Positions 36,106 to 46,313 are shown, counted from the first letter of the stretch. The stretch is 64,000 nt of DNA from Paraburkholderia sp. ZP32-5 (GCF_021390495.1 NZ_JAJEJP010000001.1:3348001-3412000); one strand, 5' to 3'. Program-made: numbers and translations. Notes: generated by a model from the letters alone, not told the origin.

Positions 36106-36134
36106 CATTCCGCGGCACAGGAAAAGCCCGCCCC

Positions 36135-37265
36135 TCATAGGCAAACCGGCTCCGCCTCCAGCTCTACGCCAAATCTTTCCTGCACGTCACACTGAATCGC
36201 CTTCGCAAGCGCCAGCACCTCCGCACCGCTTGCGCCGCCGCGATTCACCAGCACCAGCGCCTGCCGCTCATGCACAGCCGCCGCGCCGATTGCCCGGCCT
36301 TTCCAGCCGCATCGATCTATCAACCAGCCCGCGGCAAGCTTCACGCGCCCGTCCGGCTGCGGATACGACACGACGTCCGGCTCGCGGTGCTTCAGCGCGT
36401 CGAACTGTTCCGCATCGATCACCGGATTCTTGAAGAAGCTCCCCGCATTGCCGAGCTTGAGCGGATCGGGTAGCTTCGCGCGCCGTACGGCCACGACTGC
36501 GTCGAAGATCGCCTGGGCAGTCGGCTGCTTCGCCTCACCGCTCACGACGCCAGCGCCATCGACGCCCTCGGTTTGCCCCGTACCCGCCGCATAACCCCGC
36601 GCGGCCAGCTCGCGCGCGAGATCCGCATAGCCGGCACGCGCTTGCCACGCCTTCGGCAGACGAAACGTCACCGACGTGATCACGAAACGCTCGCGCCCTT
36701 CCCGCTTGAAAAAGCTATCGCGATAACCGAACCGGCATGCCTGCGCATCCAGTTCGACGACTTCGCCAGTCGCGAGCTCGATCGCCCGCAGCGACGCGAA
36801 GCGCTCGCACATCTCGAGCCCGTACGCGCCGATGTTCTGAATCGGCGCGGCGCCGACCGTGCCCGGAATCAGCGCGAGATTTTCGAGACCGGGCAGGCCT
36901 TGCGCCAACGTCCATGCGACGAAGTCATGCCACGGTTCACCGCCGCCCGCCTCGACGTACCACGCGTCCCGATCCTCGCGTATGACACGACGGCCCCGCA
37001 GTGCCACCAGCAGCACCAGTCCGGCGAAATCGCCGCTCAACACGACATTGCTGCCGCCGCCGAGCACGAGGCGCGGCAGGCCGGCGACACGCGGATCGCG
37101 CACTGCCGCCAGCAACTGCGCTTCATGTTCGATCAGGCACGCAAACTGCGCGCGCACGTCGAAGCCAAACGTGTTGTGGGTTTTCAGCGGATAGCCGGCA
37201 ATCAGCGGCGCAGCGAAGCTGGACGCGTGGTTCTCGGAGCCGGCCGGAAAATCAGGTTGGGACAT
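36135..37265 (-). CDS. murB: UDP-N-acetylenolpyruvoylglucosamine reductase
   Basis: Flavoenzyme that makes UDP-MurNAc in peptidoglycan synthesis; 376 residues. The FAD-binding part contains [20 protein letters not shown] and [23 protein letters not shown]; the catalytic GYRDSFFK and the [10 protein letters not shown] serine motif are intact, which makes it type I. The region around 240-265 ([21 protein letters not shown]) is a low-complexity insert that explains the extra length. The start at 37265 is set by homology; the much longer open frame upstream is antisense to yajQ. Confidence 0.94.
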   Translation of the reverse strand: MSQPDFPAGSENHASSFAAPLIAGYPLKTHNTFGFDVRAQFACLIEHEAQLLAAVRDPRVAGLPRLVLGGGSNVVLSGDFAGLVLLVALRGRRVIREDRDAWYVEAGGGEPWHDFVAWTLAQGLPGLENLALIPGTVGAAPIQNIGAYGLEMCERFASLRAIELATGEVVELDAQACRFGYRDSFFKREGRERFVITSVTFRLPKAWQARAGYADLARELAARGYAAGTGQTEGVDGAGVVSGEAKQPTAQAIFDAVVAVRRAKLPDPLKLGNAGSFFKNPVIDAEQFDALKHREPDVVSYPQPDGRVKLAAGWLIDRCGWKGRAIGAAAVHERQALVLVNRGGASGAEVLALAKAIQCDVQERFGVELEAEPVCL

Positions 37266-37490
37266 CGCGGATTGGGATATCGGAAGGGAACAGGAAAACA
37301 ACGAGCGCGACGAATGACGACAGCACGGCGCCGCCCCGCGCCAAATCGCCCGCCATCGCGACACTGCGCGGCGGCCTTGGGCAAAAGGAAGCCGCGTCGG
37401 TAAAATGACGTCCGGTCCGTGATTATAGCGAGTGCCCCGCAAGCAGCCGGCCGGTTGCGTCGCGCGCCGCCGCACTATTGGGAGAATGCA

Positions 37491-37976
37491 ATGCCATCGT
37501 TTGACGTCGTCTGCGAAGCAGACATGATCGAAGTCAAGAACGCGATCGAACAGTCCAACAAGGAGATTTCCACGCGCTTCGACTTCAAGGGGTCGGACGC
37601 GCGCGTCGAGCACAAGGAAAACGAAATCACTGCCTACGCCGACGACGAGTTCAAGCTCGGTCAGGTGAAGGACGTGCTGCTGTCGAAAATGGCCAAGCGC
37701 AATGTCGACGTGCGCTTCCTCGACTACGGCAAGATCGAGAAGATCGGCGGCGATAAGGTCAAGCAGGTGATCAAGATCAAGAAGGGCGTGTCCGGCGATC
37801 TGTCGAAGAAGATCGTGCGCCTCGTGAAGGACAGCAAGATCAAGGTTCAGGCGAGCATCCAGGGCGACGCGGTGCGCATCACCGGCGCCAAGCGCGACGA
37901 TCTGCAAAGCGTGATCGCGATGCTGCGCAAGGACGTGACCGACACACCGCTCGACTTCAACAACTTCCGCGACTAA
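37491..37976 (+). CDS. yajQ: YajQ family nucleotide-binding protein
   Basis: A 161-residue protein of two ferredoxin-like folds ([54 protein letters not shown]). YajQ proteins bind nucleotides; in some bacteria they bind cyclic-di-GMP and influence virulence genes with a LysR partner. GGGAGA before the ATG at 37491 fixes the start. It is divergent from murB. Confidence 0.93.
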   Translation: MPSFDVVCEADMIEVKNAIEQSNKEISTRFDFKGSDARVEHKENEITAYADDEFKLGQVKDVLLSKMAKRNVDVRFLDYGKIEKIGGDKVKQVIKIKKGVSGDLSKKIVRLVKDSKIKVQASIQGDAVRITGAKRDDLQSVIAMLRKDVTDTPLDFNNFRD

Positions 37977-38057
37977 GCCCTCGCGGCGGGTGCGAGGTTA
38001 TCGACGCAGCCTCGCACCAAAGCTCCAGCCGCGGCTACGGCTAGAGCCCCTTCACAG

Positions 38058-38693
38058 TCAAAGATCGCCACCCGCCGCCGGACTCGCGGCCTTCTTCTTG
38101 TCGCCGATACGGCTTTCCTGCCCGCGCATCAGCTTCGCGATATTGCCGCGATGACGCCACACGAGCAGCAGGCTCATCACCAGAATCGACAGCGCAATGA
38201 TGCGCGGCCCGAACAGGAACACATAGAAGAGCGGCGCGAACAGCGCCGAGCACAGCGCCGCGAGCGACGAATAACGCGTGAAGAACGCCACGATCAGCCA
38301 GGTCAGCAACGTCGCGACACCCAGCGTCGGGTTGATCGCGAGCAGCACGCCCGCGGCGGTCGCGACGCCCTTGCCGCCCTTGAAGCGAAAGAACACCGGA
38401 TACAGGTGGCCGAGAAACACGGCAATCGACGCAATCGCAATCGACCGGTCGTCGAGCCCGTAGCGCGCGCCGACATGCACGACCAGCCACACCGGCAGCC
38501 AGCCCTTGAACGCATCGCCAATCAGCGTGAGAATCGCCGCCTTCTTGCTCCCGCTGCGCAGCACATTGGTAGCGCCCGGGTTACCGGAGCCGTATGAGCG
38601 CGGGTCGTCGAGCCCCATCGCGGCGCTCACGATCACGGCAAACGACAACGAACCGATCAGATAGGCAACGATAGCGACGATCAGGTTTTGCAT
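38058..38693 (-). CDS. plsY: Glycerol-3-phosphate acyltransferase
   Basis: Integral membrane enzyme that acylates glycerol-3-phosphate using acyl phosphate, the first step of phospholipid synthesis; 211 residues and about five helices. The three family motifs are visible: [25 protein letters not shown] and the late KHRGNI-like [15 protein letters not shown]. The C-terminus has a short Lys/Ala-rich tail. Confidence 0.95.
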   Translation of the reverse strand: MQNLIVAIVAYLIGSLSFAVIVSAAMGLDDPRSYGSGNPGATNVLRSGSKKAAILTLIGDAFKGWLPVWLVVHVGARYGLDDRSIAIASIAVFLGHLYPVFFRFKGGKGVATAAGVLLAINPTLGVATLLTWLIVAFFTRYSSLAALCSALFAPLFYVFLFGPRIIALSILVMSLLLVWRHRGNIAKLMRGQESRIGDKKKAASPAAGGDL

Positions 38694-38875
38694 CTGGGAC
38701 TCTTATAAGAATCGCGGTCTGACATTCAACACCCCAACCGCATCAGGGCATGCCACTCGAAACAGGGCGGCGCACATTCTACCGAACGCCCGCGCGCGGA
38801 AAACACCGGGGCAAACGTCTACGCGTACTGCACCACGCTTCGACGCAAGGCTCGGTACAAGCGTCGAACCTGGCG

Positions 38876-39367
38876 TCAATCAACGCTCGCGCACTGCACC
38901 GGCTTCGCCGCAAGCAGTTCGGTCAACACCTTCGGCTCGATGCTGACGAGAAAGCCGCGTCGCCCGCCGTTCAACCAGATCCGCTCCATCTCCAGAATGC
39001 TGGACTCGACGTACACCGGCATCTGTTTGCGCGTACCGAACGGCGACGTGCCGCCGATCAGATAGCCCGAATGCCGGTTCGCGACCTCGGGCTTGCACGG
39101 TTCGACCCGCTTCGCGCCGATCTGTCGCGCGAGGTTCTTGGTGCTGACGGTGCGGTCGCCGTGCATCAGCACGATCAGCGGCTTCGCGTGCTCATCTTCC
39201 ATCACCAGCGTCTTCACGACATGATGCTCATCCACGCCGAGCTGGCGCGCCGATTCCGTGGTACCGCCATGCTCGACGTAGTCGTAAGGATGCTCGCCGA
39301 ACGCGACGCCATGGCGGCGTAACAGCTGGGTAGCGGGCGTTTCGGACACGTGTCTGGATTTGCTCAT
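38876..39367 (-). CDS. ybaK: Cys-tRNA(Pro) deacylase (YbaK/EbsC)
   Basis: Trans-editing enzyme that removes cysteine from mischarged tRNA-Pro; 163 residues. The catalytic lysine lies in HHVVKTLVM, and GYLIGGTSPFGTRKQMPVYVESS is the family core. The start at 39367 is chosen by family length; the extension upstream lacks conservation. It diverges from the acyl-CoA ligase gene. Confidence 0.92.
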   Translation of the reverse strand: MSKSRHVSETPATQLLRRHGVAFGEHPYDYVEHGGTTESARQLGVDEHHVVKTLVMEDEHAKPLIVLMHGDRTVSTKNLARQIGAKRVEPCKPEVANRHSGYLIGGTSPFGTRKQMPVYVESSILEMERIWLNGGRRGFLVSIEPKVLTELLAAKPVQCASVD

Positions 39368-39483
39368 CGGCGCATTGTAATGGCGAGTTCGCATGGCCGC
39401 TATTTGCCGAACGGCCGATTGTGCGGGTCCGGAGATTGTGACACGATCGTTCGGAAATACCCGGGCATGCCGTGCGTCGGACC

Positions 39484-41085
39484 ATGGCGCGCTTAAGCCA
39501 TCATCTTGCAGTGGAGACCACGTTGAACCCGGCTTCATCCATCCGTTCCACGATCGACATTCCGGCGCTGCTGGCCGCGCTGCCCGCGCGCATCAGCGAT
39601 ATTCCAGCGCTCGCCGCCGCGCGCGCTCCACGGCATGTCGCGCTGATCGAGGACACGCGCAGCCTGACCAACGCGCAACTGCTGCAAGCCGTCGATGCCG
39701 CCGCCGCGTTGCTGTGCGAATGGGGCGTGCGCGGCGGCGATCGCGTGATGATCGTCGCGGAAAACACCATCGCGCAGATCGTGCTGCTGTTCGCCGCCGC
39801 GAAGCTCGACGCGTGGGCGCTGGTGTCGAACGCGCGGCTGTCGGCGGCCGAGCTCGATTCGATTCGCGCGCACGCGCAGCCGCGCGTCGTCGCGTACGTG
39901 GTGGAGAGTTCGCCGGATGCGCACCAGCATGCGCAACGCCATCGAGCCACCGAGGCTCCCGCGTTCGTGCCGGCCATCGGTGCGTGGTCGTACACCGTCG
40001 ACGAGACGGCCCGCGCCGAGCCGCTCGAAGCCGCGAGCGAGCGCCAATGCGCGGCGCTGATCTACACGACGGGCACCACCGGCGCGCCGAAGGGCGTGAT
40101 GCTGTCGCATCGCAATCTGCTGTACATCGCGGCCGTGTCGAGCAGTCTGCGCAAAGTCGGGCCTGACGACGTCGTGTATGCAGTGCTGCCGGTCTCGCAT
40201 GTCTACGGCTTCGCGTCGGTGTGCCTCGGCAGCCTGCATGCGGGCGCGACGCTGCGGCTCGCGCCGCGCTTCGTGCCGGAAGCGGTGCGGCGCGCGCTCG
40301 CGGAAGAACGCGTATCGATCTTCCAGGGCGTGCCGGCGATGCACGCGAAGCTGCTCGAACATCTGCACACGCACGGCCACGCATGGTCGGCGCCGCGGCT
40401 GCGTTTCGCGTATTCAGGCGGCTCGCCGCTCGACGCCGCGCTCAAGGCACAGGTCGAAGCCATCTACGGAGTGCCGCTGCACAACGGCTACGGGATGACC
40501 GAAAGCAGCCCGACCGTGTCGCATACGATGCTCGACGCGCCACGCGGCGACTGCTCGGTGGGCGAAATCATTCCGGGTGTCGAGGCGAAATTCGTCGGGC
40601 TCGACGGCATCGAGGTAGCGCGTGGCGAGATCGGCGAACTGTGGGTGCGCGGGCCGAACGTGATGCTCGGCTACTACCGCAGCCCCGAACAGACGCGCGC
40701 GGCCGTGACCGATGACGGCTGGCTCAGGACCGGCGACCTCGCGCGACAGGACGCCAATGGCGCACTGCATATCGTCGGGCGCAGCAAGGAGCTGATCATC
40801 CGCTCGGGCTTCAACGTGTACCCGGCCGAAGTCGAGCATGTGCTGAATGCGCATCCGCAGGTCGTGCAGTCGGCGGTGATCGGGCACGCGGTCGAGGGCA
40901 ACGAGGAGGTCGTCGCGTTCGTCGAGTTGATCTCGGGCGCGACGGTCACGCCGGCCGAGCTGATCGCGTGGTGCGGCGAACGGCTCGCGCCGTACAAGCG
41001 GCCGACCGGATTGAACGTGCTGGAGGCGTTGCCGGCGGCGTCGACCGGAAAGATTCTGAAGCATCGTCTGCGCGAACTGGTGTAG
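39484..41085 (+). CDS. AMP-binding acyl-CoA synthetase/ligase
   Basis: Adenylate-forming enzyme of about 533 residues. A3 loop YTTGTTGAPKGVMLSH near residue 190, A5 GYGMTE near 335, TGDLARQD, hinge GRSKELIIRSGFNVYP and catalytic lysine in ASTGKILKHRL are all intact, so it should make acyl- or aroyl-CoA. The substrate pocket cannot be read. The ATG at 39484 is given; a TTG at 39523 with GGAG upstream is an equally good start. No beta-oxidation genes are adjacent. Confidence 0.88.
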   Translation: MARLSHHLAVETTLNPASSIRSTIDIPALLAALPARISDIPALAAARAPRHVALIEDTRSLTNAQLLQAVDAAAALLCEWGVRGGDRVMIVAENTIAQIVLLFAAAKLDAWALVSNARLSAAELDSIRAHAQPRVVAYVVESSPDAHQHAQRHRATEAPAFVPAIGAWSYTVDETARAEPLEAASERQCAALIYTTGTTGAPKGVMLSHRNLLYIAAVSSSLRKVGPDDVVYAVLPVSHVYGFASVCLGSLHAGATLRLAPRFVPEAVRRALAEERVSIFQGVPAMHAKLLEHLHTHGHAWSAPRLRFAYSGGSPLDAALKAQVEAIYGVPLHNGYGMTESSPTVSHTMLDAPRGDCSVGEIIPGVEAKFVGLDGIEVARGEIGELWVRGPNVMLGYYRSPEQTRAAVTDDGWLRTGDLARQDANGALHIVGRSKELIIRSGFNVYPAEVEHVLNAHPQVVQSAVIGHAVEGNEEVVAFVELISGATVTPAELIAWCGERLAPYKRPTGLNVLEALPAASTGKILKHRLRELV

Positions 41086-41122
41086 AACGCGGTGCGCGCG
41101 TCATCCGCGCGCGCATCCGCCC

Positions 41123-42094
41123 TCACCCGCGCGGATGATGCTGCGCATGCAGCGACTTCAACCGCTCGCGCGCAACGTGCGTGTAAATCTGCGTGGTCGA
41201 AATATCGGTATGGCCGAGCAGCAGTTGCACGACGCGCAGGTCCGCGCCGTGATTGAGCAGATGCGTCGCAAACGCGTGCCGCAGCGTATGCGGCGACAAC
41301 GGCGCATGCACGCCGGCCGCCGCCGCGTGCCGCTTGATGATGTTCCAGAACTGCTGGCGCGTCATACCTTCCGCGCGCGAGGTCACGAACAGCGCATCGG
41401 CCGCGCGCGCGCCGAGCAGCGCCGGGCGCGCGTCGCGCAGATAGCGCTCGATCCACGCGTGCGCCTCCTCGCCGAACGGAATCAGCCGCTCTTTCGAGCC
41501 CTTGCCGGTGACGCGCACCACCCCCTCGTTGAGTCCGACCTCGACGGATTTCAGCGTGACCAGTTCGGTCACGCGCAGACCGCTGGCGTACATCAGCTCG
41601 AGCATCGTGCGATCGCGCAGGCCGAGCGGCGTGTCGATATCGGGCGCGCCCAGCAGCGCTTCGACCTGCGCCTCGCTGAGCGTCGACGGAAAACGCGGCG
41701 GCTGCTTTGCCGAGCGGATGCGCAACGTCGGATCGGTCGCCGCGCGATGCTCGCGCACCGCCCACGCGTAGTAGCGGCGAAACACCGACAGCCGCCGGTT
41801 CGCCGAGGTCGCCTTGTCTTTTTGACGGGCCGCGCTGTAGGCCGTGAGATCGGCTTCGCTCGCGGTATCGAGCGATGCGTTGCGCGTGTGCGCGAGCCAT
41901 TCGCAGAAGAGCCGCAGGTCGCGGCGATAGGCATCGAGCGTGTTGCGCGACAGTCCGTGTTCGAGCCACAGCGCGTCGCAGAAGGCGTCGATCGAGGCCG
42001 AGCTGGTCAGCAGCAGCGGTGACGCGACGGCGGCGCCATCGGCCTTGGCCTGCGCGGGAATATCGGCGGTATCGGTAATAGCGGTCGTGCTCAT
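41123..42094 (-). CDS. xerD: Site-specific tyrosine recombinase XerD
   Basis: Chromosome-dimer resolvase, 323 residues. The SAM-like N-terminal domain (AFCDALWLEHGLSRNTLDAYRRDL) precedes the catalytic domain with Arg in YASGLRVTEL, Lys in GKGSKERLIPF, His-Arg in SPHTLRHAFATHLL, His in LGHTDISTTQIY and the tyrosine in TQIYTHV. It is the usual XerD rather than a phage integrase. About 25 extra residues precede the family core. Its ATG overlaps the stop of the alkyltransferase gene (ATGA). Confidence 0.95.
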   Translation of the reverse strand: MSTTAITDTADIPAQAKADGAAVASPLLLTSSASIDAFCDALWLEHGLSRNTLDAYRRDLRLFCEWLAHTRNASLDTASEADLTAYSAARQKDKATSANRRLSVFRRYYAWAVREHRAATDPTLRIRSAKQPPRFPSTLSEAQVEALLGAPDIDTPLGLRDRTMLELMYASGLRVTELVTLKSVEVGLNEGVVRVTGKGSKERLIPFGEEAHAWIERYLRDARPALLGARAADALFVTSRAEGMTRQQFWNIIKRHAAAAGVHAPLSPHTLRHAFATHLLNHGADLRVVQLLLGHTDISTTQIYTHVARERLKSLHAQHHPRG

Positions 42095-42561
42095 GCGTAC
42101 GGCACACCCTCATGCGCAAGCAGCCAGCGCTTCACGTTGCGAAAGAAGCCATCGCCGCCATGATGCGCGAAGCCGCCGATACCGCTTGAACTCACCACAC
42201 GATGGCACGGAATCACGATCGGAAAGAAATTCGAACCGCACGCCTGACCGACCGCGCGCGGCGCGCTGCCTAGTTGCTTTGCCAGCTGCCCGTAGGTCAG
42301 CACGACGCCGGGCGGAATCTCGCTGATCGCCTGCCAGACACGCCGCTGAAACACGGTGCCGACATCGGCGAGCGGCAATTCGAATTTCGTCGCCGCGCGT
42401 GCGAAATACTGCTCGATCTGCTCGACCGCCTGCCGCGCGAGCGGCGTATCGGGCTCGACGTTGCGGCTCGATTCGGGCAGATAGACGATCTCGCGCACGG
42501 CGTCGCCTTCGAGACGAATCCCGACCTTGCCGAAAGGCGCATCGATCACTGCGTTGAACAT
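42091..42561 (-). CDS. ogt: Methylated-DNA--protein-cysteine methyltransferase (Ogt type)
   Basis: Suicide DNA-repair protein that takes alkyl groups from O6-alkylguanine; 156 residues. The acceptor cysteine is in IPCHRVV near residue 118; GTVFQRRVWQAISEIPPG and VGQACGSNFFP are family motifs. No Ada-type N-terminal regulatory domain is present. The gene overlaps the xerD start by four bases, so the two are coupled. Confidence 0.94.
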   Translation of the reverse strand: MFNAVIDAPFGKVGIRLEGDAVREIVYLPESSRNVEPDTPLARQAVEQIEQYFARAATKFELPLADVGTVFQRRVWQAISEIPPGVVLTYGQLAKQLGSAPRAVGQACGSNFFPIVIPCHRVVSSSGIGGFAHHGGDGFFRNVKRWLLAHEGVPYA

Positions 42562-42710
42562 GTTGGCGTGCTCCTCAGTCGCGCGGCCCAGAAACTGACG
42601 CTGTACGTGGTTCTACACGGCGCATTGTGTTGGGTAGCGTACCTGCATGGGGTGCAGGCGCGCTATGACGATGGTCCAAGCAGCCCCACCCAGCGCGAAT
42701 TGCCGCTACT

Positions 42711-44024
42711 TTACGCCGCTTCCAGCGCCCACTCCACATGCTCGCGCACGAGCGCCGAAGGGTCGTCGGCGCGTTGCCTGAGCGCCTGCACGATCGCCGC
42801 GCGCGCGTCGGCGGCGAGACTCGTCGGCGCGGCGCGCAACGCATTGCCCATGCCGACCGCGAGATTACGCAGCCAGCTCTCGTAGCCGATGCGGCGAATC
42901 GCGCTGCCCTGCATGCGCGTATCGAATTCGTCCGCGCTCCATCCGAACAGTTCGACCAGCGACGCGCGATCGAGCCCGTGCCGCACGTCGAAATCGTCGA
43001 CCGGCGCGGCCTGCGCGAACTTGTTCCACGGACACACGAGCTGGCAGTCGTCGCAGCCATACACACGATTGCCGATCAGCGGCCGCATGTCCTGGGGAAT
43101 ACTGCCCTTCAATTCGATCGTCAGATACGAGATGCAGCGGCGCGCGTCGACTTTGTAAGGCTCGACGATCGCGCCGGTCGGACACGCGTCGAGACAGCGC
43201 TTGCAACTGCCGCAGTGCGAGCCCGGCGTTTCCGGCGCGGCGTCGGGCGACGTGGCGGCGTCGGTCGGCAACGGAATGTCGACATAGATTTCGCCGAGAA
43301 AAAACAGCGAACCGGCATCGCGCTGCAGCAGCAGCGTGTGCTTGCCGCGCCAGCCGATGCCCGCCTTCTGCGCGAGTTCGACTTCGAGCACGGGCGCCGA
43401 ATCGGTAAATACGCGATAGCCGAACGGCCCGATCGCCGCTTCGATTCTGTCGGCCAGATGTTGCAGACGATTGCGCATCACCTTGTGATAATCGCGGCCG
43501 CGCGCATAGATCGACACTACCGCCGTCGACGGGTCGGCAAGCCGCGCGTGCGCGACCGCGCGCCAGTCGCGCTCGCGCGGTGCGCCTTCGCTCGCGCCTT
43601 GCTGTGCGCTTTCAGGCGTGCTTGCAAACGCGCTCGCAGACGCACTCTCCGACGCACGCCCAGACGCACTCTCCGACGCACGCCCAGACACCTCGCCGGC
43701 CAGCGTCCGCGCGGGCAAATAAGCGATGCGCGCGGTGATCACGCGTCGCGTGCCGGCCACAAGCTCGGCCGGCCTCGCGCGTTTCATCCCGTGTTTGGCC
43801 ATATAATCCATCTCGCCGTGGCAACCCGCTTCGAGCCAAGCTGCAAGCGGCGCTTCAGCGGCGGAGAGATCGGTATCGCTAATGCCGATCGCCCCGAAAC
43901 CGAGTTCACGGCCCCACGTCTTGATGTCGAGCGCGAGCGCATGCAGCGCCGCTTCGTCGAAACGATGCGCGGCATCAGTCGATGTTGGCGTGCAGGAAAC
44001 AGGGGACGTCGGACTTCGGTTCAT
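42711..44024 (-). CDS. queG: Epoxyqueuosine reductase
   Basis: Cobalamin- and 4Fe-4S-dependent enzyme for the last step of queuosine synthesis in tRNA; about 437 residues. Cluster motifs CGSCKRCLDACPTGAI and CDDCQLVCPWNKF are complete, and the C-terminal HEAT-like helices (DPSALVREHVEWALEAA) are present. Residues 112-150 form an Ala/Ser/Glu-rich insert encoded partly by two tandem 24-base repeats, which accounts for the excess length. The ATG at 44024 follows an in-frame GTG at 44027. It is divergent from tsaE with only 17 bases between start codons. Confidence 0.93.
   Translation of the reverse strand: MNRSPTSPVSCTPTSTDAAHRFDEAALHALALDIKTWGRELGFGAIGISDTDLSAAEAPLAAWLEAGCHGEMDYMAKHGMKRARPAELVAGTRRVITARIAYLPARTLAGEVSGRASESASGRASESASASAFASTPESAQQGASEGAPRERDWRAVAHARLADPSTAVVSIYARGRDYHKVMRNRLQHLADRIEAAIGPFGYRVFTDSAPVLEVELAQKAGIGWRGKHTLLLQRDAGSLFFLGEIYVDIPLPTDAATSPDAAPETPGSHCGSCKRCLDACPTGAIVEPYKVDARRCISYLTIELKGSIPQDMRPLIGNRVYGCDDCQLVCPWNKFAQAAPVDDFDVRHGLDRASLVELFGWSADEFDTRMQGSAIRRIGYESWLRNLAVGMGNALRAAPTSLAADARAAIVQALRQRADDPSALVREHVEWALEAA
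43639..43686. repeat. Two tandem 24-base repeats within queG
   Basis: The unit beginning GACGCACTCTCCGACGCACG occurs twice without interruption (43639-43662 and 43663-43686) and encodes a duplicated GRASESAS peptide. It looks like a slippage-prone in-frame insertion in a surface loop. Confidence 0.85.
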
Positions 44025-44041
44025 CACGCCATTTTACGAGA

Positions 44042-44674
44042 ATGCCTGTCAATCCCGATCACGCGCAGCCGCCCGCCGCTCCCGTCCTGCTCGAACGCAG
44101 CTTCGCGCTCGCGGACGAAGCCGCGACCCAGGCGTTCGGCGCGCGCTTCGCACAGGCAATCGAAAGCGTGCGCGAAGCGTCGCGACAGCGCGACACGCAA
44201 ACACGCACGGCACCGTCGGGCCTCGCCGGCGATCACACCTTCCACGGCCTGCAGGTTCAGCTCATCGGCGATCTCGGCGCGGGCAAAACCACACTCGTGC
44301 GCGCGACCTTGCGCGGCCTCGGCCACACCGGCCGCGTGCGCAGTCCCACCTATACGCTCGTCGAGCCTTACGTGCTCGCGCGTCCCGCTGGGGAACTCGC
44401 GCTCTATCACTTCGATCTGTACAGATTCACCGATCCGGCCGAATGGGCCGACGCGGGCTTTCGCGAATATTTCGATAGCGGCGCGGTCTGCCTCGTCGAA
44501 TGGCCGCAGCGCGCGGGCCCGCTGCTCGGCATACCGGATCTCGTTTTCTCGCTCGGGCTCGACGGCGGTACGGACGCAAACGCCGACGCAAACGCCGACG
44601 CAAACGCGGACGCACGCAAGCTCGTCGCACGGGCTTATAGCGAATCAGGAAAGGCATGTCTCGAAAGATGTTGA
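44042..44674 (+). CDS. tsaE: tRNA threonylcarbamoyladenosine biosynthesis ATPase TsaE
   Basis: ATPase of the TsaBDE complex needed for the t6A modification of tRNA; 210 residues, longer than the usual 150-160. The P-loop GDLGAGKTTLVR is near residue 77, with SPTYTLVEPY and YHFDLYR following, and Trp in VEWPQRAG. Two low-complexity extensions explain the length: a spacer near residues 45-65 and a C-terminal ADAN repeat encoded by 12-base tandem units. The 3' end overlaps the amidase gene by 19 bases, the standard tsaE-amiC order. Confidence 0.93.
   Translation: MPVNPDHAQPPAAPVLLERSFALADEAATQAFGARFAQAIESVREASRQRDTQTRTAPSGLAGDHTFHGLQVQLIGDLGAGKTTLVRATLRGLGHTGRVRSPTYTLVEPYVLARPAGELALYHFDLYRFTDPAEWADAGFREYFDSGAVCLVEWPQRAGPLLGIPDLVFSLGLDGGTDANADANADANADARKLVARAYSESGKACLERC
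44573..44608. repeat. Tandem 12-base repeats within tsaE
   Basis: GACGCAAACGCC occurs at 44573-44584 and 44585-44596 and with one change at 44597-44608, then a partial unit. It encodes DANADANADANADA near the C-terminus. Copy number may vary between strains. Confidence 0.85.
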
Positions 44675-46266
44675 TCAAACCGTTCCACTCGATCGAATCG
44701 GCGGCGGGCGCCACGCATAACTGGCGGCGCCGGCAGATCCTGCGCGCGGGCGCGTCGACGCTCGTGCTCGGCCTCGTCGCGCCGCGTCTCGCGTTCGCCA
44801 GTTCGGTGCTCGGCGTGCGCGTGTGGCCCGCGCGCGATTACACGCGCGTCACGATCGAATCCGATCAGCCGCTGCAAAACACCCAGCAACTATTGCAGGG
44901 ACCGGACCGGCTCGTCGTCGATCTGAGCGGGCTCGATCTCGATCAGGCGCTCAAGGACCTCGTGTCGAAAATCGAGCCGAACGATCCGCAGATCTCGTCG
45001 GTACGGGTCGGGCAATATCAGCCGCACGTGGTACGCATGGTGTTCGATCTGAAGGGCTCGGTGAAGCCGCAGGTGTTCACGCTGTCGCCGGTCGGCTCGT
45101 ACAAGTACCGGCTCGTGTTCGACCTGTACCCGGCCGTCGCGCCCGATCCGCTGATGGAACTGCTCGCGCAGAGCGAGCGCAAGCAGGAGGCGCTGAACGA
45201 GGAAAACAGTGCGCCGCCGGCCGCGCTCGCCGGCCCCGGCACGACGCCGCCCGCCGACAACAGCGAGGCGTTCTTCGAGCGTTATGCGCAGAACGGCGCC
45301 GGCAATGCCGGCAGCGGCGCCACACCCGGCGTGCCGCATCCGCCCGCGCATGGCACGGCCGCGCCGGGCGTGCCGCCGATCATCGCAAGCAAGCCGGCGA
45401 CACCAGCCACACCGGCCACGCCCGCCGCGCCGCCCACCGCGATCGCGCGCAACAAAGGCAGCGGCAACACCACGCGCGGCACGGGCGGCGATTCACTTGG
45501 CGGCGACGACGACACCTACGCATTCGCCACGCCGAAGTCGAGCCGCAGCAACACCGTGCGCCTGTTGACCGTCGCGATCGATCCGGGTCACGGCGGCGAA
45601 GACCCCGGCGCGATCGGCAGCGCGGGCACCTACGAGAAGCACATCGCCCTCGATGTAGCGAAGAAGCTGCGCGCGAAAATCGATGCGCAGCCGAACATGC
45701 GCGCGATGATGACGCGCGACGCCGACTTCTTCGTGCCGCTGAACGTACGGGTGCAGAAGGCGCGCCGCGTCGGAGCCGACCTGTTCGTGTCGATCCACGC
45801 GGACGCGTTCACGACGCCCGAGGCAAAGGGCTCGTCGGTGTTCGCGCTGTCCGAGCATGGCGCATCGAGTGCGGCCGCGCGCTGGATGGCGAACAAGGAA
45901 AACTCGTCGGACGAGATTGGCGGCATCAACGTCAAATCCGCCGATGCGGCCGTCAACCGCGCGCTGTTCGACATGTCGACCACCGCGCAGATTCGCGACT
46001 CGATGCGTTACGGCAACTTCGTGCTGAAGGAAATCGGCGACATCAACAAGCTGCACAAGGGCTCGGTCGAGCAGGCCGGCTTCGCGGTGCTGAAGGCGCC
46101 GGACATTCCGTCGATCCTCGTCGAGACCGCGTTCATCAGCAACCCGGACGAGGAGCGGCGTCTGAACGACGACGCGTATCGCGACCGGATGGCGGGCGCG
46201 ATCATGACCGGCATCAAGCGTTATTTCGCGGCGAATCCGCCGCTCGCGAAGAGCCGCATGACGTGA
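44656..46266 (+). CDS. amiC: N-acetylmuramoyl-L-alanine amidase (AmiC type)
   Basis: Periplasmic amidase that splits septal peptidoglycan; 536 residues. A Tat-like signal (WRRRQILRAGASTLVLGLV, residues 23-41) precedes an AMIN domain (residues 50-155), a Pro/Ala/Gly-rich linker (165-290) and the Amidase_3 catalytic domain. Zinc ligands are His in IDPGHGGEDPGA, Glu in YEKHIALDVA and His in VSIHADAF, and the catalytic Glu is in ILVETAFISN. AGGAAAGG before the ATG at 44656 fixes the start. It follows tsaE and overlaps it. Confidence 0.94.
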   Translation: MSRKMLIKPFHSIESAAGATHNWRRRQILRAGASTLVLGLVAPRLAFASSVLGVRVWPARDYTRVTIESDQPLQNTQQLLQGPDRLVVDLSGLDLDQALKDLVSKIEPNDPQISSVRVGQYQPHVVRMVFDLKGSVKPQVFTLSPVGSYKYRLVFDLYPAVAPDPLMELLAQSERKQEALNEENSAPPAALAGPGTTPPADNSEAFFERYAQNGAGNAGSGATPGVPHPPAHGTAAPGVPPIIASKPATPATPATPAAPPTAIARNKGSGNTTRGTGGDSLGGDDDTYAFATPKSSRSNTVRLLTVAIDPGHGGEDPGAIGSAGTYEKHIALDVAKKLRAKIDAQPNMRAMMTRDADFFVPLNVRVQKARRVGADLFVSIHADAFTTPEAKGSSVFALSEHGASSAAARWMANKENSSDEIGGINVKSADAAVNRALFDMSTTAQIRDSMRYGNFVLKEIGDINKLHKGSVEQAGFAVLKAPDIPSILVETAFISNPDEERRLNDDAYRDRMAGAIMTGIKRYFAANPPLAKSRMT

Positions 46267-46313
46267 TGCAGCGAGATGTGACGCAACGGATGTAATGCGG
46301 CAGCGGTGCAATG

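Noticed and set aside
37266..37907. N-terminal extension of MurB over the yajQ region
   Set aside because: It is antisense to yajQ, which is a certain gene; MurB's family start is at 37265.
41123..42094. Phage or island integrase
   Set aside because: Sequence and length fit the housekeeping XerD, and no attachment repeats, tRNA or mobile genes lie nearby.
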